DNA from: Vandiemenella viatica
Taxonomy: Eukaryota > Arthropoda > Insecta > Orthoptera > Morabidae
Direction: 5' to 3'
NCBI GenBank assembly: GCA_031002005.1
Contig: JARYHS010008074.1
Location: 7,386,924-7,450,923, forward strand
Length of the DNA: 64,000 bases
Part shown: positions 63,748 to 64,000 of the stretch, piece by piece
Layout: each line of letters begins with the position of its first letter
How positions within the stretch are numbered: the stretch's first letter is position 1
Translations under genes and position numbers: made by a program
The notes under the pieces: model-generated
Seen by the model: only the letters and a program-made list of their open reading frames with translations
Told to the model about the DNA's origin: nothing
Databases searched by the model: none

Positions 63748-64000
63748 TGATGGAACAGGCTAGAGGTGCCTGACATTTGATAGGAACAGAGGGTATGTAT
63801 GTTGTTTGTAGGAAGGGAGCACCATAAAATACGCAGATGGAGTGTGCCGTGTTTGTTGGGGCAGTGGAGTCAAAATGCTAGGAGAATGTGGATGGTTAAA
63901 TAAACTAACCTGTGGGCCATAACAGAAAGAGCTTCTTCCCTCACAACACGACAAATCTGGAATTGTACTTTTGTACTAATAGTAAAAGACTTGGTGGCAC
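63748..64000 (+). repeat. Direct repeat copy 2 (with 62146-62393), truncated by the window end
   Basis: Starts TGATGGAACAGGCTAGAGG and follows copy 1 in order with one ~25-bp insertion (ACCATAAAATACGCAGATGG). It runs into the window edge. Confidence 0.75.

Noticed and set aside
1..64000. CRISPR arrays, operons, bacterial promoters or rRNA
   Set aside because: Tandem repeats here are contiguous satellites or minisatellites without spacers, and gene structure is eukaryotic; none of these features is present.

Overview
This window is non-coding-rich animal DNA from an arthropod, most likely a polyneopteran insect (orthopteran- or phasmid-like). The signs are exons with GT-AG introns, AT-rich background, introns of tens of kilobases, and a repeat load of RTE and CR1/L2-type LINEs, hAT, mariner/Tc1, PIF/Harbinger, Helitron-like and Penelope-like elements. 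A tRNA-derived SINE of a type I recall from orthopterans is also present; the order-level guess rests on that recollection.

Only one host gene is supported: the mitochondrial dicarboxylate carrier (SLC25A10/DIC), on the minus strand. Three consecutive internal exons are visible (58255-58100, 57834-57668, 36129-35922), separated by introns of 265 bp and about 21.5 kb. They encode about 177 of roughly 290 residues. The first exon lies beyond 64000 and the last exon(s) were not found below 35922, so almost the whole window is intron of this one gene.

Layout. 1-1.2 kb: an unclassified dispersed repeat (second copy at 26.1-26.8 kb) carrying a hAT MITE. 2.3-15.4 kb: one near-complete RTE-clade LINE (minus) split by an 8.4-kb hAT transposon (4611-13036, TSD TCCTAGAC) and by a palindromic Tc1 element (13136-14579). 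The hAT itself holds a SINE, two Helitron-like elements (one with a 368-bp tandem array), a DD41D mariner and a hAT MITE. 16-16.9 kb: PIF/Harbinger remnant. 17-23.5 kb: CR1/L2 LINEs, one containing two other LINEs and a mariner. 24-31 kb: LTR-like segment, Helitron-like element, hAT fragment, a ~167-bp tandem array. 32-34 kb: triple-nested LINEs. 35.9-36.1 kb: carrier exon. 37-53 kb (inside the giant intron): fold-back MITEs, Helitron-like and Penelope-like elements, a 1.2-kb TIR element, minisatellite and LINE fragments. 53-56.5 kb: a LINE with a ~99.5% identical 983-bp internal tandem duplication. 57.6-58.3 kb: two carrier exons. 58.9-61.9 kb: a mariner interrupted by two LINEs, one of which contains a MITE and a hammerhead-ribozyme-like Penelope remnant. 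62-64 kb: direct repeats and a possible decayed LINE ORF1.

The most notable structures are the 613-bp-arm palindromic Tc1, the LINE tandem duplication, two tandem arrays whose repeats alternate in pairs, hammerhead-like cores at 23482 and 61482 with many decayed relatives, and nested insertions whose target-site duplications allow relative dating.
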